From positions 1,922,001 through 1,986,000 of the forward strand of contig OZ218958.1 in the NCBI GenBank assembly GCA_965112735.1: a stretch of 64,000 nucleotides of DNA. The letters run 5' to 3'. Shown here piece after piece: positions 44,173 through 57,232 of the stretch. Origin of the DNA: Phaeosaccion multiseriatum. Lineage: Eukaryota > Ochrophyta, other classes. The notes below the pieces were generated by a model. It saw only the letters and a program-made list of their open reading frames with translations, did no database searches and was not told where the DNA came from. Numbering within the stretch: position 1 is the stretch's first letter; each line of letters starts with the position of its first letter. Made by a program: the position numbers and the translations under genes.

Positions 44173-45597
44173 ATGAAAAGCAGCAGTCAAGAGGGAGGAG
44201 CACGAGCTGCACCCGTTGTTGATGCATCACCGGCAGGGCCTGCCCACAGGAGGAGGCTTTGGAGTGGACTAGTGGTTGTTGGCCTGGGCGTTCTGTTTTT
44301 CTATGTGGAGCCCCAGACCTTGTATTACGCGGCACTCATTCTCTTGCCGGAATACGCCTGGTTTTGGCTGGCCAACGCTGCTTTCGGTACGAGCGTAGTC
44401 AAGACAGTTGTGGAACCACACGGGAGCGACAGCCCTGCGCTTGTCCACTCGTCTCTCACCTCCTCTCCCTCCCACACCGCACAGGCCTCTACGCACAACG
44501 CAAGGGAGGCCGATATCCTCTCCTTCGCACGCTGAGCTTCGGAGTGTTTCTCCTTTGCTTCCTCTTGGCGCTACCCTTCAACCGCAGCTGGGATATCCTC
44601 GAGTCACCCATGCTGACAGTGGAGGACTGCGATGACATACGAGCGGCCGTCGCCAAGGCCGTGGAGGGGATCAGGTACGGCGTGGACGCGTGGGTGCATG
44701 CTTGTGGGTATAGGGGAACGCCCTTTCCATTCCAACCCGGCTTCCGTGAAACGAGTACAAGGGTGGCGTCTTGCATATCTGCTTGACTCTGTTGATCATG
44801 CCCCTAAGAGTTCGGATATAAGTATGTTACTTTTGTAGGCTTGCTGCTGCTCTAGCTCTCCCAAACCAGAGAGATGCTTACGGAGACGCACCAAATCCTT
44901 CTTCAGCAGTGTGTCTTCTAAGCGGGATTGGTGTGTCTCCATGAGTATCTCCTAATTTTGGCGTCTGTTTCCCAAGTACCCCAAACTCGAGGCATGGGCA
45001 GAATTGACCTTGTGTGTGTTCTCTGGCCTCTCCCTCCCCTCGCTTCGGGCGGACAGGATGCCCGACTGGGACGTGGACGCGACACCGTGGGACATGGCCA
45101 ACCTCCCGGACCTTCATGACAGGGTACGGGGTGTCATCCACACGCGTCTCGCTGGCTATGTTGCCGAGCGCTACCACGGAAGCGACTGCAACATTTCAGA
45201 CCTCAGTTTCATCACCTATTCAGACATTACGGTGGCAGAAGCCTACAGACCTCGACTGCAAGCAGGACACCTGTTCCTGACTATTCAGCTCTCGGACACC
45301 ACCGATTTCTCGGGGGGAGGGCAGCACCTCGCTCTCCTCGGACAGACCGTGGGGCCCTCAGGACAGGGGAGGGGGAGGCTCTTACCGGCCAAGCTTGCGC
45401 AGTCGGAGGCCCCCGTCACGGACGGAGAGCAGCACGTGCTCATAGCCGGGGTGCGGTTGGAGGCCCCCTCGCTGCTGAGGCGGGTGGAGTACAGCTTCAT
45501 GACTTGGGGACTCGTGCCCGTAGGACTCCGACTAGTCAGCAGTAAGGCTAGTTCTGGAGGGCAAGGCGACGGTGGCGACAGCGGAGGGGGGAGCTGA
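44173..45597 (+). CDS. Two-TM protein with 2OG-Fe(II) oxygenase-like fold, iron ligands apparently missing
   Basis: Three exons (44173-44386, 44485-44674, 45057-45597) encode 314 aa. Two hydrophobic regions span residues about 29-66 and 84-102. Then come LESPMLTVEDCDDIRAAVAK, the usual entry helix of prolyl-hydroxylase-type domains, and GHLFLTIQLSDTTDFSGGG, typical of the core strand and FxGGG turn. Where such enzymes carry the HxD iron motif just before this strand, this protein has R-P-R-L-Q (45247-45261). The distal His may be that of GEQHVLIAGVR. An ER or other endomembrane location is inferred. It may be a non-catalytic relative; the family call is by pattern only. Confidence 0.6.
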
Positions 45598-46829
45598 GAG
45601 CTGAGGCGGGATGGATGAATGCATGGCTTCGACAGGAATAGATGGAACCCTGTCACACGCAACCGCTACTACTGCTGCTGGAAAGGCTTACCTGAGACGG
45701 GTTGGATTGAAGCCCGTCTGCACAGCGCTTGTGTTGAACTTGCTCACCCAAGCCGCTTTGTCTCCACCTGGCTACAGAGGGCAGGGGGAATGAAACAAGC
45801 GCCGCCCGACCAGCCGTGGCGACGTGAGATGGACTTGTCGCTGGCGAAAGATAGAGATCCCTTGGGGCCTCTTTCGTCGGACACTTCTCTACGAAGCGTG
45901 TGTTGCCGAGATAATCAACACAGCAGCAGTAGCAGACTCTGGATCGCTAGCCCGGGAGGACCTGGCTGGTATGCTCTGGAGAGGGCTGGGGCAGTACATA
46001 CAGTTACAGGAAAGGGGGGGGACGAATCGCTGGCGCTCTGCCTGTCAAGGCGTAGGAGGAGGGGGGGGGGGCGAGAGACACACACGTCTCTTCAGCGGAT
46101 CTTCAGCGGATGTTCAGACACACACGCCTCTGCCTTGCCACAGAGGATTGAGAGATACGCACGCGAGTCCTCCACAGAGAGAGGCATGCCTGCCCTGCCA
46201 CAGAGAGTCCAGCGGAGCACCTCGTGTAAAGGTAGTGCAGCCCGCACACAGGAGGGAGCGTTGGAGGACACGAGAGGGGGCACCACGGGGGGGAGAGGGG
46301 AACTCCACGCCCTCCTTGGGGGGTTGGGGTCTTTGTTTGTTTGTTTGATTGATTGATTGTTTGTAAGCGATGTAGCTGTTTCTCATGATTGACGTGGGTG
46401 GGGCTCTGATGATTGGTTGATTGGCCCCCCTCTAATACAGACGCTCTGTGTTGTAAGTGCAGGCATTCATGAAACGATCGATCATGTCATGCCCTGTATG
46501 GAGTCTCTCTATTACGTTATATGCTCTACATGTGCGTTCGTTTGCCCCCCACCCCCTTATGCGCCTGATGTGAGCATCGTATCGCAGTCGCTCGCGAGAG
46601 CGAAAGAAAAGAGTCCACCCCCAATACCACCACCACCAGCAACAGCAGCAACTGCAACACCCTACGGTGAGAAAGAGCAGAGCCGCGCTCGCTGTCCCGC
46701 ACCAGCAACCAAACAAGCACTGCCAAGAAACTCAAGCGAGTCAACCGAGCGACCGACCGCCTGATCAACTGCTATACTTCCACACCTTCCTTCCTCATAG
46801 ACATGGGGGTTGAATTTACCCAACTAGTC
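45598..46829. other. Convergent intergenic region with a possible broken coding fragment
   Basis: About 1.2 kb between the 2OG-like and RPT6 stops. Two overlapping + frames look protein-like. Frame 1 is 45619-45855 (TGWIEARLHSACVELAHPSR, ending PWRREMDLSLAK). Frame 2 starts near 45852 (KIEIPWGLFRRTLLYEACVA, then AREDLAGMLWRGLGQYIQLQ). A one-base shift near 45850 would join them. No family is recognised; it could be a decayed gene, a sequence error or chance. TTTG and GATT repeats lie at 46331-46362. Confidence 0.3.
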
Positions 46830-49779
<2,950 letters not shown>

Positions 49780-50129
49780 ATTCACAGCCGTCCCTCACTA
49801 TTTTCCCACAAATCTGTCTATTCGATAGGGTTTTGTGTGCGATTTAAAGAGCGGCGAACAACACAGCACACAAAGGACTTCTCAAGAGTCCGTAAGTCAA
49901 TGAAAATGTGGGATGTTTGTTCTTTCTCTCTCCCTTCTCCCTTCGTGTTCTTCTCTCCTGCTATCGCCTGCTATCGCCGGCGCCGGCCGGAGTGCTATCT
50001 GCTATCGCCGGCGCCAGCGCGTGCTATCTGCTATAGTCAGCGTCTGCCGTCGCGCGTGATATCAAGAATGTATTCATCAGGGGTCGAAACTACAGAAGAG
50101 AAAGGAAAAGGGCGGACCGAGCTCTGACT
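49780..50129. promoter_or_regulatory. RPT6 promoter region with GATAGC-type repeats
   Basis: 350 bp between the RPT6 start and the bromodomain gene stop. It contains three head-to-tail copies of the intergenic GCTATC element at 49959-50035. Confidence 0.45.
49959..50040 (-). repeat. Dispersed intergenic 26-bp element (GATAGC type), array of about three
   Basis: The best copy, from 49993, reads GTGCTATCTGCTATCGCCGG followed by CGCCAGC. It is the reverse complement of the copy at 55838-55865 over about 27 bases. Confidence 0.85.
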
Positions 50130-51639
50130 TTAACTTCTCCGTTGTTTCTTGCTACTCCCCGCCGCCGCTGCTGCTTGCGCGGCGCTGGCCTCCGAAATCA
50201 TGTTAATGACGATGGCGCTGAGCTCTAGGAAGACTCTTGTGTCGATGACGTCGACATTCAGCTGCACCTCGTCCTCCATCATTCGCTCGATGGCCTCCGG
50301 ACACCTGGGATGGCACAAGATGCCATGTGTGCAGCAAGCAGAGCGAGGGGTCGGGGAGGTGAGAAGGACAGGAGCTCACCACCGGGATAGTTGAGCACCA
50401 GTTGGTTGAGCGCCCGTTTGAACACAACGAAGCACCCGTTGCGAGCGGAGCAGATGTACGTACAGCAGGTGCATACCAAGTGAGGCGCAAGTGAGGTACC
50501 GGGCATCATAGTGTGGACGGAGTGTCTCCGCGCTTGGGAGACAGGATAGGATGGACAATCCCTTGGCCACAGTCACTCAGGCCAGGCCCACAGGGCGGCG
50601 CACGCCACGCACGCACGCACGCAACCCACGTCCCTCACCTCTGGTCAATCTTCAGCAGCACCTGTCCCATGTCCTCTCTGCCCAGCCTGTACAAGTTGTT
50701 GCTGAACTGGACCTTCTCGTCCGTGGTCACTGTTATAGCAGAGATGGCGTCTCCACCTGCCTCGTCGTAGCCGCCCCCCGTCCCACCGCTCCGATCTGCC
50801 TCCCCCTTGTCCGCCACTTTTGCATACCTGTGTGTGTGTGTGTGGGGGGGGGGGGGGGGAGGGGTAGGAAATGAAGCACACATTTCAGCACATATTTCAA
50901 CAGCAACGAAAAGCAGCGGCTTTGGGCATCCATCTGCACACCGACACTAATCGACCTGGACAAGGTTATCCCCTGTACTGATTATGGCCGGCGCACACTG
51001 TAACCTTGTCCAGGGTCGACACTAAGGTAAGCAATCATGCTCGAGTCGAGATAGCTGAGAGGCACCGCTCAGCGAGAAGCATCAAGCGCGCCGCCGGGAG
51101 TTCTTCCCTTTTTGAGGCTATTGTTTGCCAATGGGGGTGGCCCTGGCGCTGTTGACACTCGCCTTACACCCAAGCCCAGTCGACCCTCACCCCCCAATCA
51201 TCCCCATTGTACTCACCGATCTTCAAATTTCTTGGATAAAGTGTTGGCCAGGTGGAAGAACTCGCTATTCTCGCGGTTGTACGTCTTGCAGTTCTCCCAC
51301 ACCAGGCGGATGTCAGTGGCGCACTCGGCGGCACACCTGTACTTGCCCTCATCCAGGCGCTGGCGAATGGTGCCCAAGTCGATGGGCCGAGTAATGACCT
51401 GCGCGAGGAAAGCAATCAGTCAGTCAGTGTACATTCTAAGAACGTTGACTTGGGAGAGGGGGGATGGCGCAAAGGGAAGACGCAGACAGCACAGTGAGAG
51501 GCCTTGCCTGGGGATAGTCGTACAGCCGCAGCGCTTTCCAGTCCACCGGCTCTCTGAAAGGGTCCGTCTCTGGCCTGTTGAACAGATAGTCCAGGATTTT
51601 GCCCATTTGCTTGAGGCCACTCTTGCCTGGTTCAACCAT
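50130..51639 (-). CDS. Small bromodomain plus NET (BET-like) protein
   Basis: Four exons (51639-51508, 51398-51217, 50827-50639, 50304-50130) encode 225 aa. The bromodomain shows GKILDYLFNRPETDPF, YDYPQVITRPIDLGTIRQRL, and CKTYNRENSEFFHLANTLSK, which includes the conserved Asn that binds acetyl-lysine. A short linker leads to an extra-terminal (NET) domain (FSNNLYRLGREDMGQVLLKI, then VQLNVDVIDTRVFLELSAIV) and a basic tail (KKQRR). The order matches plant GTE and animal BET proteins, but with one bromodomain and very short linkers. Intron 1 begins GC (CAG|GCAAGG); only this donor keeps the DYPQ-VITRP junction in frame. A nuclear reader of acetylated histones is expected. Confidence 0.87.
50950..51018. 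repeat. Imperfect inverted repeat in bromodomain gene intron 2
   Basis: The left arm CGACCTGGACAAGGTTA and right arm TAACCTTGTCCAGGGTCG pair with one extra base, with a loop of about 33 bases. The phrase CGACACTAA occurs just outside on both sides. Confidence 0.8.
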
Positions 51640-52054
51640 TTGTGCTGCTGATCCTGGCCTACTCCGATTCCCTCCCTCCAGTAGGGCCTCCAGTAAGGCC
51701 TCCTAGGCCTAAGCTAGGCTTGCATATTCGCCATCTGAACAGTTCCCCTTTTGAAATCCACGAGTGGAGTATATGAAATGCTCAATGGGGTGTTTAAGGA
51801 GGAGGCTCCGCTACTGAGAGGGGAGGCGGAGGGAACCCCCCCCCCCTTTACTTTTAGACTCTTTTACTTTTACCATCATTACCCTCGTTGTCTTCCTCCT
51901 CATCGTCACCTCTCTGGGGATCTCTGCGTATATTATCGTTCAGCTGTGATGCACAAATTGATTCAAGAGTGCTGCGCCTAAGGCTCTCTGCGGGAAAGGC
52001 TTTTTGTAGCGGGGAAGATCCGGGATTTGAGGTACTTCACTCTGATTAGGACCC
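51640..52054. promoter_or_regulatory. Divergent promoter region, bromodomain gene / GHR-like gene
   Basis: 415 bp between divergent starts. AT-richer patches (TTTACTTTTAGACTC...) lie at 51848-51885. No firm element is seen. Confidence 0.4.
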
Positions 52055-54981
52055 ATGCACGAGCACGAGCACCACAGGGAGGCAGTGGATCCACTGCCCG
52101 GGTTCGAAGGAGAAGACGAGCGCTACGTCCTTATCGCGGCACGTGGCTGCGCATCATGCCTCCCTCCGCTGTTGACGCTCTCTCTCACATCTTCTTCGGA
52201 TGATAAACACTTCCACCGGCCCGTGCGAGTCGAGTTCTGCTTTCCAGTGCGTAGCAAGAGTAGGGGCTGGTTCTTCAGGGCAGTCGGCGAGGAGGAACAG
52301 CAGCTGGTGGACGAGGTAGCGTCTGCACGACGAGCCGACAGAGAAGACGAAGAAGGGAATGTTGATCTTCCCGAGGCAGGTGACGATGACGGCGACCAAT
52401 GGCGCTGCCCAGGGTGCTTGCGACGAAATAGTGGAGGAAAGGGACGGACATGCTCTACATGCGGTCGAGAGGAGGGCAAGGACGCCTTAACGTGTGTGTC
52501 TCAGCTGTTCGCGAGGGGGGGCAAGGGGCAGGAGCGGGAGGAGGAGCCGTGGACGCCCTCGCTGCCTCTCCTGTGGGATAGCAAGGAGGAGAAGGTCGTC
52601 TCAAGCGACGCGGCAACAATAGCCTTGGTGGGTGCACGTTCGAGATGTACATCGGTCGGGCCGAGGTCATGCATACCCCTCCTTGAGATGATATGGCGGC
52701 GAAGGGGGGCTGTGCTTTATGCTTTGCTGCAGACAATACTTACCAGGCAAAGGCGGGCGGGTGGCTCATTACATCTGTCGTCTAATTCTGATTTGTCGAA
52801 CCCGTCCCTCGCCGCTGTTTGCCATTCGGACTCTCCTGTTCGTACCTCTCTGAATGTAGCTCCTGGCTCAGCGATTCCCGACGGCCAATAGAACCGACCT
52901 GTTCCCACACATTGAGAGGTGAGAGAGAGAGAGCCCTTCCATGGGCCAGTGCAGGCAATAACGTCCTGACGTGTGGTTGGGTGTCACTGTACTACTTCAC
53001 TACTGGCCTGATGTGGTGCCTTATGGTAATTCTCTGACTCTCTTTCATGTCTCATCATCAGCCTCGTGAACTCGCCCCCTTGTCCTCCTTCGGCCCACCC
53101 AACTGCAGTGAGGAGGAGTATGTTGCCCACGAGGATTTGGTGCATGAGCTGCTCGAGCACCTTCACGCGGTGCCTGCGCAGGTAGGGAGGGAGGGATGGA
53201 GGGGAGGGGAGGGGAAGGGAGGAGAGTGGAGGCGAGGAGAGGAGAGGAGAGGGGAGGGAGGGCGAAAGAGGGAGCCTGTTGGATGGGAGGGTGCATTGGG
53301 GCATTAATGAGTGTTCAACTCTGTCCATCCAAGGCCTCCTCACCTCCGCCTCTCCTCTGATCTCTTTGTCTGTCTAGCTGTACGTCTGTCTGGTACAGCA
53401 CAACGCCACACCCCGCCCACTTCTGTCATTCTATCAGAGAGCTGAAGCTAGAACTGAAACTTCAATTTGATCACCCTCCTCAGGTCTTGTCGTGTCCGTC
53501 GATAACCGACTTCCGCACCGTCGTAACGTCCCTTCACGTGAAGCTTGAGGCGTTAGAGGGGCACTTGTCGGAGGGGGGCTTCATCCTCGGCGACTCTCTC
53601 GCCTACGCTGACTTCGTCTTGTACGCCTTTGTGCTGAGCTTTGACGCTGCGCTGGTGCCTTTGTTTCGCTTGGGGAAGAGGCTGATTGCCACCGACTATC
53701 CCGCACTCACGGCACATATGGAGAGGTGAGTGAGTGAGTGAGTGAGTGAGTGAGTGAGTGAATGGAATGGATGGGTAGGGTGGATGGAGGCATGGAAGGA
53801 AGGAAGGCACGGCATAGAGAGAGGTAACCTGATTGAGTGAATCAATGGAATGGGTGAGTTAAGTTGAGTAAGTGAGTCTGCGGCAGTAGTAGGACGGTGT
53901 TCGTTGTTCACACATCCTTTTTTCCTTATGTTTCCCTCTCTCTCACGACCGATGGACTCGCTTCTTTGCTTCGCTGTCGGTCGGTCGGTCGGTCTGTCTG
54001 TCTGCCTGTCTGTCTGTCTGTCTGTCCTCCCCCCCCCCCTCCCTCCCTGCTTGGCCCAGAATATCTGCCCTGCGCTGTGCAAGGGACACGGTCAGTCTCC
54101 CAGATGTCATGATAATGTAAGCGGTGTGAAGCCCTCCATCGTGTGTGTGTTGTGTTGTGTGTGGGGGGAAGTGATGGGGCCATCACTCAGCTCGGAGCAC
54201 CCCTCTCCTCTCGTCTGACGAACGAGCAACATGCAGGGTCGGACGGACGCACCGAGGGACTCATTCACTCCCTCACTCCCCACATATTTGTACTTACGGT
54301 TACTCACTCACTCACTCACTCACTCACTCACTCACTCACTGGTCTCCTCTCCTCTCTTTCGCAGGCACTGGCGCGACCCCCGCCAAGGACCAAGTGCGGT
54401 GAGGGCAGACTTCATCCCCTCTCCGCCCGAGAGTCTCCAGGTGAGAGGCGCTGAGGAGGAGGGCCTGCAACCCCCCTAGTGACCAGTGACCAGTGATCAG
54501 TAACCGGTGACCAGTGCTTCGACATCACGCACGCTCCCACACCACCTGGCGCGGTGACCCAATCGCTATGCTTCGCCATGCTCGTACTCACTCATCCACT
54601 CATTCTTTGCTACTCGTACTTCCTTCCCTTTTTCGTGTCCCTCTATCGATGCAGAGGCAACTGAGCGAGGGAGGGAGCCACCCCAGCAGGAACGCGTCCG
54701 ACAAGGACTCGGGCAACGGGGATCACTACTTTATGCAGGTACCTCAGTCTCTTTGCATGCCTTGCTAGATGGGTCTCGTCCTTGTTCCCATTACAAGCTT
54801 TGAGTGTGGGCCCTCTCTCCTTTCCTCTTCTCCGTCCTCCTCCGTCCTCCTCCTCCTCCTCCTCCTCCTCCTCCGTCCTCCTCCTCCTCCTCCTCCTCCT
54901 CCTCCTCCTCCTCCTCCTCCTCCTCCTCCTCCTCCTCCTCCTCCTCCTCCTCCTCCTCCTCCTCTCCCTCCTTTCCCTCCC

Positions 54982-55012
<31 letters not shown>

Positions 55013-55507
55013 TCCCCCTCCTCCTCCTTCTCCTCTTCCTCCTCCTCCTCCTCCTCCTCCTCCTCCTCCTCCTCCTCCTCCTCCTCCCCCTCCTCCTCCC
55101 CCTCCTCCTCCTTCTCCTCCCCCTCCTCATCTTCCTGCTTTCCCTCTCCTCCTCTCCTCGTCCCACCCACACCCCTCTCCCTCCTCCTCCTCTCCCTCCT
55201 CCTCCTCTTACCTGTTTTCCTTCTTCGTCTCCTCTCTCCCTCCTCCTCCTGCTCCTCCTCATATTCATCCTCCTTCTCATCCTCCTCCTCCTCCTCCTCC
55301 TCCTCCTCTTCATCCTCCTCCCTCATCCCTCCTTTCCCCCTCCCTCCCTCCTCTCCCCCTCCCTCCCTCTCCTGTGGTCCTGTGCCCCAGGTTGTGCTGG
55401 CGTTTGTTCTGGGCGTGGTGTTGGCTATCATCGGAAAGTACTACATTCTCCCCAAAGGGACGCTCTACTTCCAAACTAGAGCTGCGTTGGGAGTAGCGGG
55501 TGGCTGA
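52055..55507 (+). CDS. Glutathionyl-hydroquinone reductase/GST-like protein with RanBP2 zinc finger and C-terminal anchor
   Basis: Eight exons (52055-52627, 52860-52918, 53109-53181, 53484-53725, 54060-54116, 54365-54440, 54655-54738, 55391-55507) encode 426 aa in frame. The N-terminal segment RYVLIAARGCASCLPPLLTL resembles the thioredoxin-fold start of ECM4/YqjG enzymes, with C-A-S-C at the active-site position. After about 85 residues a RanBP2-type finger is inserted (WRCPGCLRRN...CSTC, from residue 116). SLPLLWDSKEEKVVSSDAAT then restores the GST fold. The helical C-domain follows the ECM4 pattern (GGFILGDSLAYADFVLYAFV, ATDYPALTAHM). The last exon gives a hydrophobic anchor (LAFVLGVVLAIIGKYYILP) and a short tail. 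The family call is by pattern. A membrane-bound thiol-transferase-like role is inferred. Confidence 0.68.
54838..55330 (+). repeat. Long (CTC)n tract in GHR-like intron 7
   Basis: About 490 bp of CTC/CCT triplets, pyrimidine-rich on the sense strand, ending about 60 bases before the last exon. The poly-Ser, Leu or Pro frames and antisense Glu/Arg frames here are artefacts. Confidence 0.95.
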
Positions 55508-56158
55508 CTGCTGAGGAGGGGAGTGAACGACGGAGTTGAGTTTTTGTGACTGTCGGATGTGCGAAGACCCATGTGAACCTCGCTCCTACAACAGATCCTG
55601 CCACTCGTCAACTCCTCCGTCTGACACGCGCGCAGTTCTCAAGAAGATGATGCGTACACGGGAAGGAGACTGCCAAGGACCAAGGAGGGGAGTGAGAGAC
55701 GTAGTGGAGCGGTTGCTGAAGGCGCATGTAAACCATTTAAGAGATGAAGGAAAGGAAGAAAAAGGGTCGACCCCTGACATCGGCGACTATCCACACATTC
55801 TCGATAGCATGCTATCGCCGATAGCAGATAGGACGCCGGCTGGCGCCGGCGATAGCAGATAGCACAACCCCACAACCCCCCCCCCAAAAGCCGGCTGACG
55901 CTGGCGATAGCAGATAGCACGCGGATACAATCCCCCCTACCCTCACTGTACCACTGTACCCCCCACCCACTCACTGACATAATTTTCTCCTCCCCCCCCC
56001 TTGGCGGGATTGGCGCCTTCAAAATTGTGGGGCGCTAGGATAGGGCATGGAGGAGTAGTTCGGCACAAAAGCAGCCTAATGGAGTCCGTTTTGATTCGTG
56101 CATAGACGTCCCGCGAACTTGGTGCAAAGCAGGGGCATTTGGCGGGCAGCAACGGGGG
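55508..56158. promoter_or_regulatory. Intergenic region upstream of BRCA2
   Basis: About 650 bp between the GHR-like stop and the chosen BRCA2 ATG. It contains two good copies and fragments of the GATAGC element (55803-55920). No TATA box is apparent. Confidence 0.45.
55803..55920 (+). repeat. Dispersed intergenic 26-bp element (GATAGC type), about three copies
   Basis: Copies end GGCGATAGCAGATAGCAC at 55865 and 55920; a fragment lies at 55803-55830. The orientation is opposite to the array in the RPT6 promoter. Confidence 0.85.
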
Positions 56159-57200
56159 ATGAAGACTCGGAGGAGCGGGGGAAGGAGGGACAAGGGCAAG
56201 AAAGCAATAGTGGACGCGGCCTGCTCGTCTCCTCCCCAGCCTTGTCCTCCTCCTCCAGCTGCAGGAAGGAAGGGAAGCAGGAAGAGAAAGAGGCCACAAG
56301 GAAAGCCCCATCGAGAAAACCCTCCCCCAGCCGAGACTCCAGACAAGGACGAGGGTAAGATGGCAAAAAGGCGGGAATGCTAGAGCTGTTCGTCTTTGCT
56401 GCTGGCCTCGCCGAACGTTGCTCCTGGGTGGGGGTGGAACTGGCCATTGCTCACTCACCCCACCCCCCACCCCCTCTGTGTTTTCTCTATGGTGTGCAGG
56501 ATGGCCAAACGGGGGCAAGCGGTGCTTTCCCACTTTCCCTCCTCTCAACGAGCGCATTTCTCTTCCTTCCGTCTTCTGGGGGAAGGGTGGCGTGGCAAAG
56601 GGTGTTGATGTGTCTTTGGAAGTGGTCTCGACGGCAGCTTTTCACGTCCTTGTGCCTCAGGGTGGCGCAAACTCGCACCCCCCATCTCCACCCGCCTCTG
56701 CTGTTGCTGCCATTGCTACTGCTGTTGGTGCTGGCACAGCTGATTGCGAGACAAATGATTGGGGAAATCTGATGGGTTTTGGTGTTGCTAAGGATGGAGC
56801 AGCTGTCGACAGCGTGCTCAGCCATGGTAGTGCAGACCCGAAGCAGAGGGCGGAAGAAGACTCCCTCTCTCGATTGGCCCCGCCACCGCAGGCATCCGCG
56901 CTTGCACGCGCAGCATCTCCTGCCGCCGCAGCTCCTTCGCAAGGGATTGGCGGGAAGAAGAGGCTGAGAGGGGAGACGAGCCACACGTCCACGAGTGGAG
57001 GAAGAATCAAGCGCCAGTACAATCTGTCAGGGAGAGGGGAGAAGGAAGGACCACCTACGGCAGCGGGACGGGGGAGGAGGAGTGAGAGCAGGGGCGAGGA
57101 AAGCGAAGGAAGAGGAGAAGAAGAGCAAGCAGAAGAAGAGCAAGAAGAACAAGAACAAGAACAAGAAGAAGAAGAAGAAGAAGAAGAAGAAGAAGAAGAA

Positions 57201-57232
<32 letters not shown>

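Noticed and set aside
54643-55507. Poly-Ser/Leu/Pro and antisense Glu/Arg frames of 230-260 codons
   Set aside because: They are translations of the intronic CTC tract of the GHR-like gene.
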